In this document: positions 47,600 through 58,965 of the stretch, piece by piece
Layout: the number at the start of each line of letters is the position of its first letter
How positions within the stretch are numbered: the stretch's first letter is position 1
From: Juglans regia
Taxonomy: Eukaryota > Streptophyta > Magnoliopsida > Fagales > Juglandaceae
Length of the DNA: 64,000 nt
Assembly: GCF_001411555.2 (NCBI RefSeq)
Contig: NC_049914.1
Location: 10,588,847-10,652,846, forward strand
Direction of reading: 5' to 3'
Program-made: the position numbers and the translations under genes
Notes under the pieces: generated by a model
What the model was told of the DNA's origin: nothing
Database searches by the model: none
Seen by the model: only the letters and a program-made list of their open reading frames with translations

Positions 47600-48470
47600 A
47601 GGAGAAAGATGGATGTTTCATAATATTTATTAATGAACATAAATAATTGTCTGAGAAAATTAAAACTCTAGAAAATCCAAATGGTAAATAACAATCCTTT
47701 TGAAGATAAGGATTACAAAATTCCCACGTAAAGAGTTGTCTTACTAACTAGAAAATGTCAAGCTTTTTTTTGTTTTAATGCCCATTTATATCCCGGCCTA
47801 CTTGTACTGTTGCGTTCCTAAGCACGCGGGTTGACTGTAGGGGACTTAATCCCAATCTAAACGTCGCGGATGGTACACATGTAATGAATTTGGAGGTCAC
47901 AAAAGATGATATCAACACGGTATTTTATGATAGCGATTTTCCAACATATTTTCCATTGTTAAGGGACGAACATCTTATCAATATGAATAGATATATAAAA
48001 TGAAAGATACTATATTCATTGTTATCTGTATAGAGTTTTTAGACAATAACTTGATAGCATATCTTTAAATACAGATCAAAATTCACCTTTTCATTTTCGG
48101 TGTGTTCATGTTTTATTAATAAATGGACAATAAACTCATGCTTAAATGAGACTTCTTACTTAATTCTTAGCATCATAAAAAGATATGAACATAAGGTTAT
48201 ACCAACAAAGAAAACACAGAATATGCGTAAAAAGCATAAATGCCCATTTTTTATATTGAAGGTTGACACAATATTTTTCCATTTTTTTGAGAAAATCTTT
48301 TGTGAAAAAAAAAAAAGTTGACATTGAAAAATTATGCTCTTGCATGCTTCTACTTTCAAAAGTGAAGAACACTTACGAAAGTTCCAAAAAAAAAAAAATC
48401 TTCTCATCATCTACTATTTATTAGTTCACCTCATACCTTAAGAAAAACACCCCCACACCCTATAACTATA
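47600..48470. other. AT-rich intergenic DNA
   Basis: No gene or classifiable element is recognised. The start near 47820-47900 is less AT-rich. Confidence 0.4.
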
Positions 48471-48474
48471 GAAA

Positions 48475-49905
48475 AAAGATTGACAAGATTTTGAACAAAT
48501 TTAATGAATGGATGTCCAAGACACTAGTGCCGAGATTCGTTCATGCACATTAGCAATCATTTTTGAAAAAGAAGTAGAAGAAGCCACCATTGAGTGTTGA
48601 AACATGTAGACGTTGTTTTCACACGCACCTCTTAGTAGGATCGCCCTCGTTGTCTGTTCCTTCACAAGAAAATGAAATGGATGAAACTCAATAAAAACAT
48701 TATTTTGCTTTGTCAAATGATGAACTGAAATTAAATTCTTGTGAATATTGAGAATACAGAGTGCTTCATGTAAATGAAAATTTGTATTTGGTGTAGATAA
48801 GGCCAAGGAACCAACGTGTGAGACAGCTAAACATGTACCATCACCAAGAACAACTTCGTCAGTACCATCATATTCAAAGTGAATGGATAAATTTGTAAGA
48901 TCACCAGTAATATTATGAGAAGCTGTAGAATCATTAAGCCATTTATTTTCCTGAGCATGAGATGTTGCAGCACAGTTCACAGTCATTTCATTGGCTGCAA
49001 CTATGGATAGTTGTTAGCCATGTGACCCATTTGATTACAAAATTGACACTTGGGCTGGTAGCGTCTTTGATTAGAGTTGGAATGGCCCGAATTAGTGTTG
49101 AAGCGTCGCTGATCACAGGGTGGCCCATTTGGGGAGCGAGATTGGCCCTGAGGCCGTGAAGGCCGATTGGCCTTATGAGAGCCTTTCGGCTGTTGAGTGC
49201 CTGAGAAACCAAATTTTCTGGTTGTGAAATTTGCAGCAACAACAAGCTACTAGGTAGTAGCTTCCATCCTCCTCAAGCAGCGCTCGTGCCCAACAAGCAA
49301 GTCGTAGAGCTCTTCAAAGGCAAGGGATTTTTCTCTTGCCCAAATAGGTGCGGCAATTTCTCAGAAGTCAGGACCCAAGCCATTAAGGACATACATGGTT
49401 AGGTCATCTTCAGAGATCGGATGGTTAATGAGAGCTATCTCATCAACCAAGGCTTTAACCACATGGAGGTAGTTTGGAACTGTTCGATTCCCATGCTGGA
49501 TCAAGGTCAGTTCTTCCTTGAGTTGCATTGCCCTTGTATGCAATCAACTAGTATACATATTTTTTAATTTTTGCCATGCATCATGAGAGGTTTTGGCTGT
49601 GGCAATGAGTGGAGTGATGGATGTGGAGGCAAGGATAGCACTGAGGATTAGATTATCTTGCCAAATCCAGTGATTTTTTTTGGCGATAGATGATGGAGTT
49701 CCATCGGAATAAAGACATTAAGAAACACCATTAACATAATCCATGAGATCATAGCGAATTAGAAGTGCTTCAACTTGGGCACATCATTATGGAAAGATTG
49801 AGGGAGTGAGCTTCTCATTGATTTGAGATGTAATGTTGAAGACAACAAGTAGATTTTCGATGGAAGAGGATGGCTGAGTGTTTGGGTTTGCGGAAGACAT
49901 TTTTG
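48475..49905 (-). pseudogene. Ty1/copia gag-protease remnant (third copia element)
   Basis: From the ATG near 49900 the minus strand gives a Ser-rich start, then gag blocks (WQDNLILSAILASTSITPLI, AMQLKEELTLIQHGNRTV, YLHVVKALVDEIALI). The zinc knuckle CQFCNQMGHMANNYP follows at about 49020 with its last Cys lost, then the protease region (WLNDSTASHNITGDLTNL, where D-S-T replaces D-S/T-G). The pre-integrase block LGHPFIKFVQNLVN sits after a frameshift near 48525. Stops occur after several blocks. Nothing downstream of about 48475 belongs to it, so integrase, RT and the 3' LTR are lost. Confidence 0.88.
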
Positions 49906-49930
49906 GGATCGAAAACTTGTTAGAGGAATG

Positions 49931-49944
49931 GTCTCCTGATACCA
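49931..49944 (-). other. Primer-binding site of the third copia element
   Basis: On the minus strand TGGTATCAGGAGAC lies directly upstream of the gag remnant; it matches the complement of the initiator tRNA-Met end in its first nine bases. Confidence 0.7.
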
Positions 49945-49945
49945 T

Positions 49946-50215
49946 ATAGAGAAAAGATTATTGCAAGAGATTTAATGGAAACTTTAACACTCATTTTATT
50001 GATTCGTCTATGGTATTATATACAAGACAATGATAAGTTAATGGTTCTATCTAAAGAAATATACGACCATTATGCCTAGGAAATTTATCAGTTACAGAGT
50101 ATCAATTTCTAGAACCATATGGCATGATTTTCAGTTGGGCTTCAATTTACACAGAATATTCATAGAGATATTAGCCATTAATCATGCTATGTGTCAACTT
50201 TTATAATAAGGTGTA
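49946..50215 (-). mobile_element. Probable 5' LTR of the third copia element
   Basis: Sequence before the primer site on the minus strand contains GTATATAATACCATAG (TATA-like) and CAATAAAATGAGTG (polyadenylation-like). The outer end near 50205-50215 is inferred; no second LTR copy is available for comparison. Confidence 0.45.
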
Positions 50216-51600
50216 AGATGTGAAAATGAATAGTGGCTGATGTATAGAATTCCTATAAATAAATAAATTTTTCATCTTCAAGTTGTTAAGATTTTTGCGT
50301 TTTGTTTTCCAAAAGATCAAAATGACAAAATCAACATATTACCCTTCTTAAGTTACTATTAGTTATATGAACTATCTATTAAGATCTCATCATAAAGATT
50401 GTAAGACATGACCATCTTTATTTGACTTAAATCTCTTGACCAAATTCTAGCGTTTAGAGTGGAGATACATGTACACAAGAAGAGAATTACACAACATTGA
50501 TTGAGTATTTAATGTTCTTCGAAAGACTCATTCATACAAATGACATAAGATTCACTTCATGTACTATCTCTCCAATTCAATCAAGAACTTTAGAGGATCC
50601 AAACCCACCTTTATTTCATTAATCTTAACACCATAAATAGACAAGTGTTTTATTTGCTATTTTTTTTTAACACACAGTAGAATATGATAATATAAGAGTA
50701 TATTATATATATATATATATGTTCTTATCAATGTATTTTTAAGCATAACATGACGCAACGCAATAGGATGGGAGTTACTAAATAACAGAACGCGTTTTAG
50801 AAAAAAGAATTGCACCAAGTAGTGTTAACATCAATGAACGCGTATTCAACTATTACAAGAAATTCTGGAGTGTGATTTGTTTAGTAACACAATGGAAAGC
50901 AAATATACATTATGAAAGAGAATATATGGTCTGTGCTAATGTGGAGCGTGAGATTCCTTTTCCAGTTTTAAGAAAAGGATAGATACAAATATATTAATTT
51001 TCTAAATATTTTATAATGATGTTCGAAAGATCTAATGCTAATACAATCTTAGGATATGCAAGTCGTGCAGATTTGTTTTAAAAAGAAGAGGGGTCCGTCA
51101 TTTAAAAAAAAAAAAAATCATATGAATTCGAGATTTACTTACTTTTTTTAAAATGAGTACTCGAGAATTATGCACCTTAAGGGTACATTTAAATGTTAAA
51201 TACTTTATGAATAGTAGTAAATAATTTGTAAATATAAGTGAATTGTTTGTGAACAATAATGAAGTAGTTCGAGATGGTCTAAACTCTCAAACACAGTTCT
51301 AACCGTGCAAATATTATTGAATTTTGTTATGTACAATCACTTTCGCATATTTTTTAAGCACTTTACAGATGTGATTAATCAAAATAATTATTTTTTTATA
51401 AAAAATTAATACAATTAATCATATTAATAGAATACGTAAAGAATACGCAAAAGTGAGTGAGATATAATATTTGAATATTCATTTTTCTGAATTACTACAC
51501 AATCGTGGGACCTCGCACGGATTATATTCCGGTGCTTGAGGAATCTAAAATAAGAATCAAAAAGAAAAAAAAAAATCGTAATATTTGGTGGTTTGCCTTA
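50216..51600. other. AT-rich intergenic DNA
   Basis: No gene is seen. A (TA)n tract lies at 50699-50720. A poly-A run lies at 51103-51117. Confidence 0.45.
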
Positions 51601-51939
51601 ATGAAGAAGAAAATCCAACAAGAACCATTCTCACATATGCAGAAACTGTTGGATTGTTTAGATCTGTGAACAGTAAATCAATCTGCAGAATCCATCTTCT
51701 TCAATAATCTCACAATCAACGAAATATATTGATAGGGAAACAGCTGAACATAAACTTTTACAAACTAATTACAAATATGAGCCATGTCTGGACAGGATCT
51801 TCAACCTCCTTTACAATATTCCCATACATATCCTAAGCCCTTTCAACCCAAACCCCTTCTCCACTCTTTTGTTTTTAATCACTTCCAAAAGGGAAAAAAA
51901 AAAAAAGAATATAAAAAATGAAGATATTCTGTAACAACT

Positions 51940-51996
51940 ACAGATACAACAGTAAGATTTTTTTTTTTTTATAAGAACAGATACAACAGTAAGATT
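51940..51996. mobile_element. Micro-insertion (17 bp, poly-T) with perfect 20-bp target duplication
   Basis: ACAGATACAACAGTAAGATT stands at 51940-51959 and again at 51977-51996. The 17 bp between are T11 plus ATAAGA. On the minus strand this reads TCTTAT followed by poly-A, the shape of a retroposon tail. It lies just downstream of the PPRRG paralogue 2 stop codon, in its likely 3' untranslated region. Confidence 0.8.
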
Positions 51997-52053
51997 AGAC
52001 ACCAATAATCCCTAAATCAATCACAGCTTCTGAAGTTATTGTTTTTGTCCGCA

Positions 52054-52278
52054 TCAACCACCTGAATTATACCCAGTTGGAGTTGGAGCTGGGGTTGTGG
52101 AATCGGAGCTGAGAAAGCCGCCTCCAGTCTCCTCGGCGTGCTTTTCTCGGATCCCATCCACCACCACGACACCAATTGCTATCGCGATTCCTCTGAATAT
52201 TCGGCGCTTGACCTCGCCTCGCCTCGGAGGTAGTCTCTGATTCTCTGCGTTCTTCGCTTTCGGCTCTGCGATCATCAT
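52054..52278 (-). CDS. Small PPRRG-family protein of unknown function, paralogue 2 (74 aa)
   Basis: A single exon starting at the first of two adjacent ATGs (52278). MMIAEPKAKNAENQ is followed by LPPRRGEVKRRIF at residues 16-28, a hydrophobic stretch (IAIAIGVVVVDGI), a charged EKHAEE segment and the tail DSTTPAPTPTGYNSGG. The frame remains open three codons upstream but has no ATG there. It aligns with paralogue 1 over E[SP]KAKN, PPRRG and the P-T-G-x-N-S end. The 3' flanks of these two genes are also alike (TATTGATA.GGAAACA.CTGAACAT and CAACCCAA.CC.C.TCTCCACTCTTT), so a segment, not just the frame, was duplicated. The function is unknown. The Arg/Lys-rich centre could bind nucleic acid or membranes, but nothing shows this. 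Confidence 0.65.
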   Translation of the reverse strand: MMIAEPKAKNAENQRLPPRRGEVKRRIFRGIAIAIGVVVVDGIREKHAEETGGGFLSSDSTTPAPTPTGYNSGG

Positions 52279-52423
52279 TTTCTTCAAGTCTGAATCAATA
52301 GAGTCGAAGCTAGCGAGAGAGAGAGATAGGTGAACCGTGAAGCAGAGTAGGGAGATCTCCGCCGTTTATCTGCAGTACTGAAGGGTGCGAGAGAGCGATA
52401 CTCTCTGTCTTTCTCGCCAGCAC

Positions 52424-52433
52424 TTATTTATCC
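52424..52433 (-). promoter_or_regulatory. Possible TATA box of PPRRG paralogue 2
   Basis: GGATAAATAAGTG on the minus strand, about 150 bp upstream of the start codon at 52278. GA-rich leader sequence (52315-52328) follows. Confidence 0.4.
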
Positions 52434-52587
52434 GTTTTCGGAAACTTGGAGGACAAGATTTCCCCAAGCAGACTTATAACGGCGACACTGTGGAGAGCTG
52501 AGTTTTTTATTGCATCAACGGCGACACTATTATAAGCCGGTTTTTGGCACTCTTCAAATTATACAAGTTTTCAAATATTACTGTTTA

Positions 52588-53144
52588 GAGCATTTTTATT
52601 GGATTAGTTAAAATTAAAGTATATTTTTTATGAATGTAAGATAAATTTAATATTTAGCTATTACATTCATATAATTTTCTACATTGGAATAGTCATTTTT
52701 TTTATTATATGACAATAAAATAATATAAGATAAATTTAACTTTGATTATTCACATCAAATCTCTAAATTGGATTATCCATTTATTCATTATATAGTAATG
52801 AGTAATTAATAATTTTGAAATTTTTTTAATTTTTTTAATTATGAATTTATTTTATTTTATCATATTTTACTATTCATAATATTATATATTAATTAGTAAT
52901 TGTATTCTAATTATATTTTTTCAATTGTCATTTAAAATGAAGAGAGAAATAATTGATATTAAAAGGAGAGAGAAAGAAATAATATAAAAGGATTTGATGA
53001 ATGAATAGTGTGTTCCAAATTTAGAAATTAGTTTGGATATTACTGTAGCTATTGGAATATAGCTAATTCAATGTGAGCAATTTATTGACCTAATAGTTAA
53101 ATTCTCATTGGATTTTACTTTTAACTAATCCAATAAGAATGCTC
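52588..53144. mobile_element. Tourist-like Harbinger MITE (557 bp) with TTA target duplication
   Basis: TTA precedes (52585-52587) and follows (53145-53147). The ends are GAGCATTTTTATTGGATTAG and, inverted, GAGCATTCTTATTGGATTAG, continuing as TTAAAA on both sides: terminal inverted repeats of about 26 bp with one or two mismatches. No coding. It sits about 155 bp upstream of the TATA-like site of PPRRG paralogue 2. Confidence 0.9.
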
Positions 53145-53394
53145 TTAGCAGTGAGATTATGGTTTTACAATATTTTCATATTATTTGTTTTCAAAGCAAT
53201 GCAAAGTTCTAGTACAATTTTTTTTTAAAAAGACCTGAAAAAAGTTTCAAACAATTATAGTGTCTAAGCATATAACAAATGTTTATATTTTTAAAGGGTT
53301 TTAGCTGTTCATGTGAATTTTACCCCAAAAAAAAAATGGGTCGGGTCATAAACTCTCTTAAAGTAATATAAGATAAGTATTATAGTCATAAGAA

Positions 53395-53530
53395 AATTTC
53401 ATAAAAATAAACTCATAAATTGATATAGTTTTATATCATACATTAAATTTACATTATAATAAAAATAAATTTATAATCTAACTACCACATAAAACTATGT
53501 CAGTCTATAAATTTATTTTTATAAAATTTT
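53395..53530. repeat. Short palindromic AT-rich repeat
   Basis: AAAATAAACTCATAAATTGATATAG on one side and CTATGTCAGTCTATAAATTTATTTTTAT on the other form a roughly inverted pair. A relative lies at 4470-4610 (AAATTGATATGATTTTATGTGA) and a partial one near 55030-55080. Confidence 0.5.
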
Positions 53531-53934
53531 GTATCACTAAAGCATAAGGACAATACTAATGTGCCCACCAAATGCGCACATTAATAAAATGAGTTTTTTT
53601 ATTTTTCTTTTCTTTTTATTTAAGTAATTTTAAATATTTTTAATTATTAAAAAAATAAAAAATAAAAATATATGAGTAGGCATATTTGATGGATAAATTT
53701 AAAGTCATGCTATCATTTTCCTTTCTCTAATTGAAAATAAACAACACTAAATTGATTAATATTACTTTGTAAGCAATTTAAAAAAAAAAAAAAACCCCTA
53801 GTTTCAAAGGATAATTAAAGTGCCAATACTCCATCTGAAACGAAACGCGTAATGAACAGTAGTGGTCCCCGAAAGCTGACATTACTAGTCGACAATGCTG
53901 TCTGGGACAAACGACATTATTAAATGAAAAAGAG

Positions 53935-54105
53935 TAATGCTACATACAGTCGTGGAATGCGTAAACGCCGTGCAGTCGCTTTGAAAAAGAGTGAGGTCCA
54001 CTATTAAAAAATTAATTTCTTTTCAGGTGGGTCCCTTATTTATTTACTTTTTTCAAAGCGACTGCACGGCGACTGCACGCTCACGACTGCAAGTATCATT
54101 TCTCA
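53935..54105. mobile_element. Palindromic MITE family C, copy 2
   Basis: TACATACAGTCGTGGAATGC, then GCCGTGCAGTCGCTTTGAAAAAG at the left, and CTTTTTTCAAAGCGACTGCAC, then GCTCACGACTGCAAGTATCA at the right. The halves are near-perfect inverted complements. The right arm has a local duplication of CGACTGCACG. Confidence 0.8.
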
Positions 54106-54107
54106 AT

Positions 54108-54306
54108 GAAAAATTCTATTCTTAAATTTCATACACCACATATCATAATTTTTTTTTTAAAATTTTTTTTGGTCTTATTATTCTTAAAATAATTGAATTA
54201 TTTTATTCATAATTCATATACCACATATTTAATAAGAGAATAAAATTAAAAAAATCATAAAAAAGATGATGTGTGGTGTATAAGGCTTAAGAATAAAATT
54301 TTTCTA
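54108..54306. mobile_element. Palindromic MITE family D, copy 2
   Basis: AAAATTCTATTCTTAAATTTC, then ATACACCACATATCATAATT at the left, and GATGATGTGTGGTGTATAAGG, then CTTAAGAATAAAATTTTTC at the right. It abuts family C copy 2. Confidence 0.75.
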
Positions 54307-55225
54307 ATAAATAAGTCAAATCCTAAAGTACAATAAAATGCCCAACATAGCTTTAGTTCTAAATGGCAATTCATTTCACCGTACGAATTAAGTTAGAAGA
54401 TAATATCTTGAATTCACATTTCACTTTAAAAAATACTTACTTATATAATTTTTTCTTAAAAAAATAATATTATATATAATTTTACGATGTGTAAATCTTA
54501 CATACGTATTTTGAGAATTAATAGAACCTACCGTTATGATGAAGATTTTTCATATAGATACACATATTTATTCAATTGTTTTTTAAAAAAATACAATTAA
54601 ACTTGCACTGTTGCACACCCTAACCTTGTACGGATTATTTTCTTAGAAAAATATATAACACACCTGTTTTATAATCTCTATTATATAACTCTTCAAAAAA
54701 ATATTATCAAAACAAATATATTTTTTAAATAATTGTTAAATATTGTGTTTTGCGGCATAAAATAAATCAATAAATAACACGTACCATACATGCATTGATG
54801 CAAAGCTCAATAACCATTAGTTTTGCACCAAGGAATCGTCATCCAACACGTCATTGGATTACGATTTCAGACAAGTTACTTACACTAATTAATTATAATG
54901 GCAAACAAAAATTTCAACGTCGAAGAGATTGGTTGTTGGAAAACCGTGTCACCTATTAAGTTGTGGTCACGGTTCGTCTAGTGAGAGTTTTTTTTTTTTT
55001 TTCCCCTCAAAAGAAGTGCTATAATCAAAAGAATATTTTATAAAAATAAATGTATAAATTGATACAGTCCATGTGATACGTTATGTATGGCCAAGGAAAG
55101 AGCGGCATGCGTTTAATGAGAAAACTCGGATGCATAGCTAGCGAGGAAAGGATAATAAGGGGATCCACACGAGATAAGGCGACTAAAGAATAAATTTAAT
55201 AAAATACACTGTATATAATTGATGA
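54307..55225. other. AT-rich intergenic DNA
   Basis: No gene is recognised. A poly-T run lies at 54990-55001. 54820-54990 is somewhat less AT-rich. Confidence 0.4.
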
Positions 55226-55227
55226 TG

Positions 55228-55580
55228 GAACACTTAAACTGTATTTGAATGTTGAACTGAGTTGAGTTTTCTATTAATAATAATGAGTTGAGATAGTAGA
55301 GTGAGTTATGTGGAGTCCATCTAAGATGAATTTAGATGTGTTTAGATGTTAATATGAGTATAGATGCATTTATGAGAAGTTGAAAAAAGTTTTGAGTACC
55401 ACGTGTAAAGAGGTGTTGACTTGAAAAAAGTTGTAGGTCCCACATATAAAAAGGTTTTGAGTTGAAATGAGTTTAGTGACGACATAAGAGTTGAGTATTT
55501 GGATATTAAAAGAGATCTATATATGAACCAAACTCAGCTGATCACCTGAGTGCAGTCAAAGATTCAAACGAGCCCTTAAG
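55228..55580. repeat. Dispersed repeat family A, long variant, copy 12 (inverted)
   Basis: CTGTATTTGAATGTTGAACTG, then GAGTTGAGATAGTAGAGTGA, GTGGAGTCCATCTAAGATGA, TACCACGTGTAAAGAGG and CCCACATATAAAAAGG, then CAAACGAGCCCTTAAGG. It mirrors the copy at 26578-26905. Confidence 0.6.
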
Positions 55581-55689
55581 GTAGGTTTGAGGCCTAAGAT
55601 GAAACACATAATTTGTATTTGATATCATTTCATCTCATCTCATCTTATAATTCAAATACAAAATTTTTAAACTAATATGTTGATGTTGT

Positions 55690-56340
55690 ATTTCACACGC
55701 CCTTGGGCTAGGCCCAGAAACTCAGGTCTTTAGAGTTGGGCCTCGGACGATGCTGTGTGTGAGCCCCAACAATGGAGCGGTGCGACTGTATGGTGTCGGT
55801 TCGTACATCCTTGGCGATGAACAATATTTAAATGCAGAAAATAAAGAGATGAACACACAGATTTTACGTGGTTCGACACTAGGTTTACGTCTACATGGGT
55901 TTGGAGATGGGAGATTCTACTATAATAAGCTTGTTTACAATCTCTCATAACCTCTCATTTCTTTCTATACAATGGAAGCTATAGAGGTATTTACTAGAAA
56001 ATAACTTATCTCTGGAGCTCTCTGGATAAAGAAGAAGTTCCCCCAATCGGAAGAAGTCAAAAGATCATAAGATCCATCGTTAAAATGTCCCCCATTTGTC
56101 AGTTTCCATTACCCTCTATTGCCTATCCCTCACTTGCTTTGAGTCACTTCCATATTTTTTCTGTCCTGACACTTTACAACTTATATTTTCTTGTTTTATG
56201 TCAAATCACTCATTTTTCTCTTCGGACATTACTTTTCTCTCATTCTCCGCTTACACTTCTATACCTCTCATTTCTTGACCCTCAATCTTCTCTATTATTT
56301 AATCTTCCAGTGAATCCCCCCAGTGGTTGGGCCTAGAACA
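55690..56340. repeat. Possible LTR or non-autonomous retroelement fragment
   Basis: The block CAGAAAATAAAGAGATGAAC, then ATTTTACGTGGTTCGACAC and TTTACGTCTACATGGG resembles a motif widely repeated in plant retroelement LTRs. Its purpose is unknown to me and ends could not be set. The open frames in this stretch are not convincing genes. Confidence 0.35.
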
Positions 56341-56354
56341 TTCTATAGATGGAG

Positions 56355-56630
56355 AAAAACCCATTTACATAATCATTATAATTTTTTCAAAATTTCAAAT
56401 AAAAAATAAAAAATAATTTTAACTTTTTCAAATCTCTAAACAAAAATTATATTATAAAATTATATTATTACAATATTTTAACTTTATAGTATTTTTTATT
56501 CAATCTTTTCTTTCTCTTTTCTCGAAACCAAAAAAGTACTCAACTCAAACCATCTCATTACTATTCATAAACTATCTTATTACTATTCACAAAATTATCA
56601 TCTTATCTCACTTTCTAAACCAGTTCTTAA
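56355..56630. repeat. Dispersed repeat family A, variant copy 13
   Basis: TTACATAATCATTATAATTT, then AATTTTAACTTTTTCAAATC, AAAAATTATATTATAAAATT, and AAACCATCTCATTACTATTC at the end. Confidence 0.5.
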
Positions 56631-57164
56631 TCATACTTGACCCGAAATCACCACTAATTGAATCTTTCTTCCCCAAAATATGTCCGAACGGAATCGGATA
56701 CTTGTACTAGCTAGAAGGCACCATTAACGACAGAATCATGCTTCGAAACAAATGTTACCATATCATGTCTTTAAAATTGAGCCATACAAGGGAGTATACC
56801 ATACTGATCTTCTTAGTGTTTATAAATGGGTTGCCATGTACGTTTTGGGTGTTAACTCTCTCTCCCCCATATTTCTACTATCAAGAGAAGTGATTATATC
56901 TCTAAATTAATTGTCAGATGTATCTCCCACTAGATTTTCCGATACTTGATCTGGTTGTAGACTACAGAAGATATTGTCAAAATTTGGATTAATATGTTAG
57001 ATATATTTTACAGTAAAAATAACTTCACAATTTGATATATTTCATCAATTCATGTTATTTTATGATTTTTTTTTTATTTGTCAAATTCTTTTGTAGTTAA
57101 AAAAATTCACTTTTTTTAAAACAAGTGCACCCTATGTTTGAAAAAAAAAATCTTTTTTTAAATT

Positions 57165-57295
57165 CCAAAAAATAATTTTTTTTAAAATTTAAAAAAGTTG
57201 AATTGTTTATTATATTTTATGTTGAGATTTAAAAAAAGTATAATGATGAATTGAGATGAGTTTCAGATCTAAACTCCTCCTAAGATTGATGTTCA
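57165..57295. repeat. Dispersed repeat family A, partial copy 14
   Basis: AAAAAAGTTGAATTGTTTAT, then TATATTTTATGTTGAGATTT and TAATGATGAATTGAGATGAG. Confidence 0.5.
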
Positions 57296-57299
57296 TTTA

Positions 57300-58960
57300 A
57301 AGGACTTAATTAAGGCAGTTTTTGTTTTCTTTTCAGTTTGCTAATGATCGCAACACACACATATTAAGATTAAAAAAAAGGAAAAACGTTAGATATACAC
57401 AGATATCTTATAAAAAATAAGTTTGGATGATTGCTTGGTTTAAAACATCAGATCTATTTTATAGTTTGACATAACATATAAGATCTATGTCTGTTTGATC
57501 TTTCGAAAAAAGTATGATCAATGATGAAGAACGCACCGATCGAACATGTTAAACGTACATCACTAGCATTGATGAGAAAGGAGAGAGAGAATGAAATTAG
57601 AAGCATTTATATTAAAATACAGAGTTGAGATCGAAACTTATTATAGAATAGTCTGCTGATGTTGACGTATTGTTACTTTTTAACTTTTTTTCATATTTTT
57701 TAATATATTTAAATATTTAAGAAAATAAAAATATGTAAAATATTACTTTCTTAATCATTAAATAAAAAAAAAATATAAAATCATTCCTATAAAAAAAATA
57801 TATATATATTTCAGGAAATGAAAATATTTGGTCTATCATTTTTCTTAAATAAATAGTAGCTTTCGTAAAAAGAAAAGCATTCACATTCTCCTAGGTGTCT
57901 GTTGTTGTCAGTTAATATAGTTGGCCCTGCACATGCTGATCTCCAGGACCAATGATGAATCTTCAGTCCATGTGATGTCAAGCCGCCCAATGGGGAAATG
58001 CGGTGACGCCATTCCAAAACAGTGAGAATCAGAGTGCAGCCTTGGCCATTCATGTATTAAAAAAACTCATGATTTGTATCAAAACGGACCCACTTATATC
58101 CGAATATATATATATATATATATTTATATATTGAGAGTTATATTTTCGAAAGTTGAATTAGAACGGAAATCTTCAAGTACTTCATACAAATGAATCATTG
58201 TATAATAATAATAATTTCAAAATAAATATGAAAAAGAATTTTGTACGTCAACTTTAGGTTCCCATCAAAGAAGTCCGGCTAGCATTGATTAAAGAAAAAA
58301 GAATATACAGATTAAAATGAATAGAGATATATACAACATATTATATTATATATAATACAACATATTATATATATTATATATAATATATACAACATATGAA
58401 TAGAGGTATTTTTCATTTAATTATGCTTGTGTGAGAATTTTGAGAAAGGTTTCAAATGGTAGTACTGTAGATCAGGCCATTCTAATCGGGCCTCTTGTTT
58501 TTAGAATATTCATGATCTATACCCAATGAAGCTAGCCACTCTAATTCAACACACAGAATTAGTGGTGTATATATATACAGTAGAATGAAAGTAAGTACGT
58601 ACTGGGCCGTAGCTTTTCTTGATGGTCCATGCAATATCCGCCCTCTATCTATAATATTAATTATGTATTTATATACATAAATATATGTAGATGTGCATGC
58701 ATATGTCATATGAAATGAAGCAGCCGGCCAGCTAGCTAGCTTGAAGGAAAATACGTACAAATGAAAATGACGTTACCCATTAATGGCTAAATTCCATATA
58801 ATTTAATAAAGTTATAAACGCGTCAAGTACTGGCCGGATAGACCTACAAAAACTTAATTGCTTGCGCTGCATGTGATGATCTATTCCAAAAGCTAACTTA
58901 CCCTCACTTTAATTGGTGCTAGTGTTTACTTTTCGTAACGTACATGACTATATATAATAA
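57300..58960. other. Intergenic DNA with one non-repetitive island
   Basis: Mostly A/T-rich. The segment 57880-58060 is the exception: about half G+C, no simple repeats, and readable in two minus-strand frames (one containing GRLDITWTEDSSLVLEI). I do not recognise it as a known gene. (TA)n tracts lie at 58102-58124 and 58345-58390. Confidence 0.4.
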
Positions 58961-58965
58961 GAAAA

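Noticed and set aside
58482..58760. Possible microRNA hairpin or small protein
   Set aside because: No known microRNA was recognised, the putative arms pair poorly by eye, and the frame is a low-complexity Tyr/Ile run.
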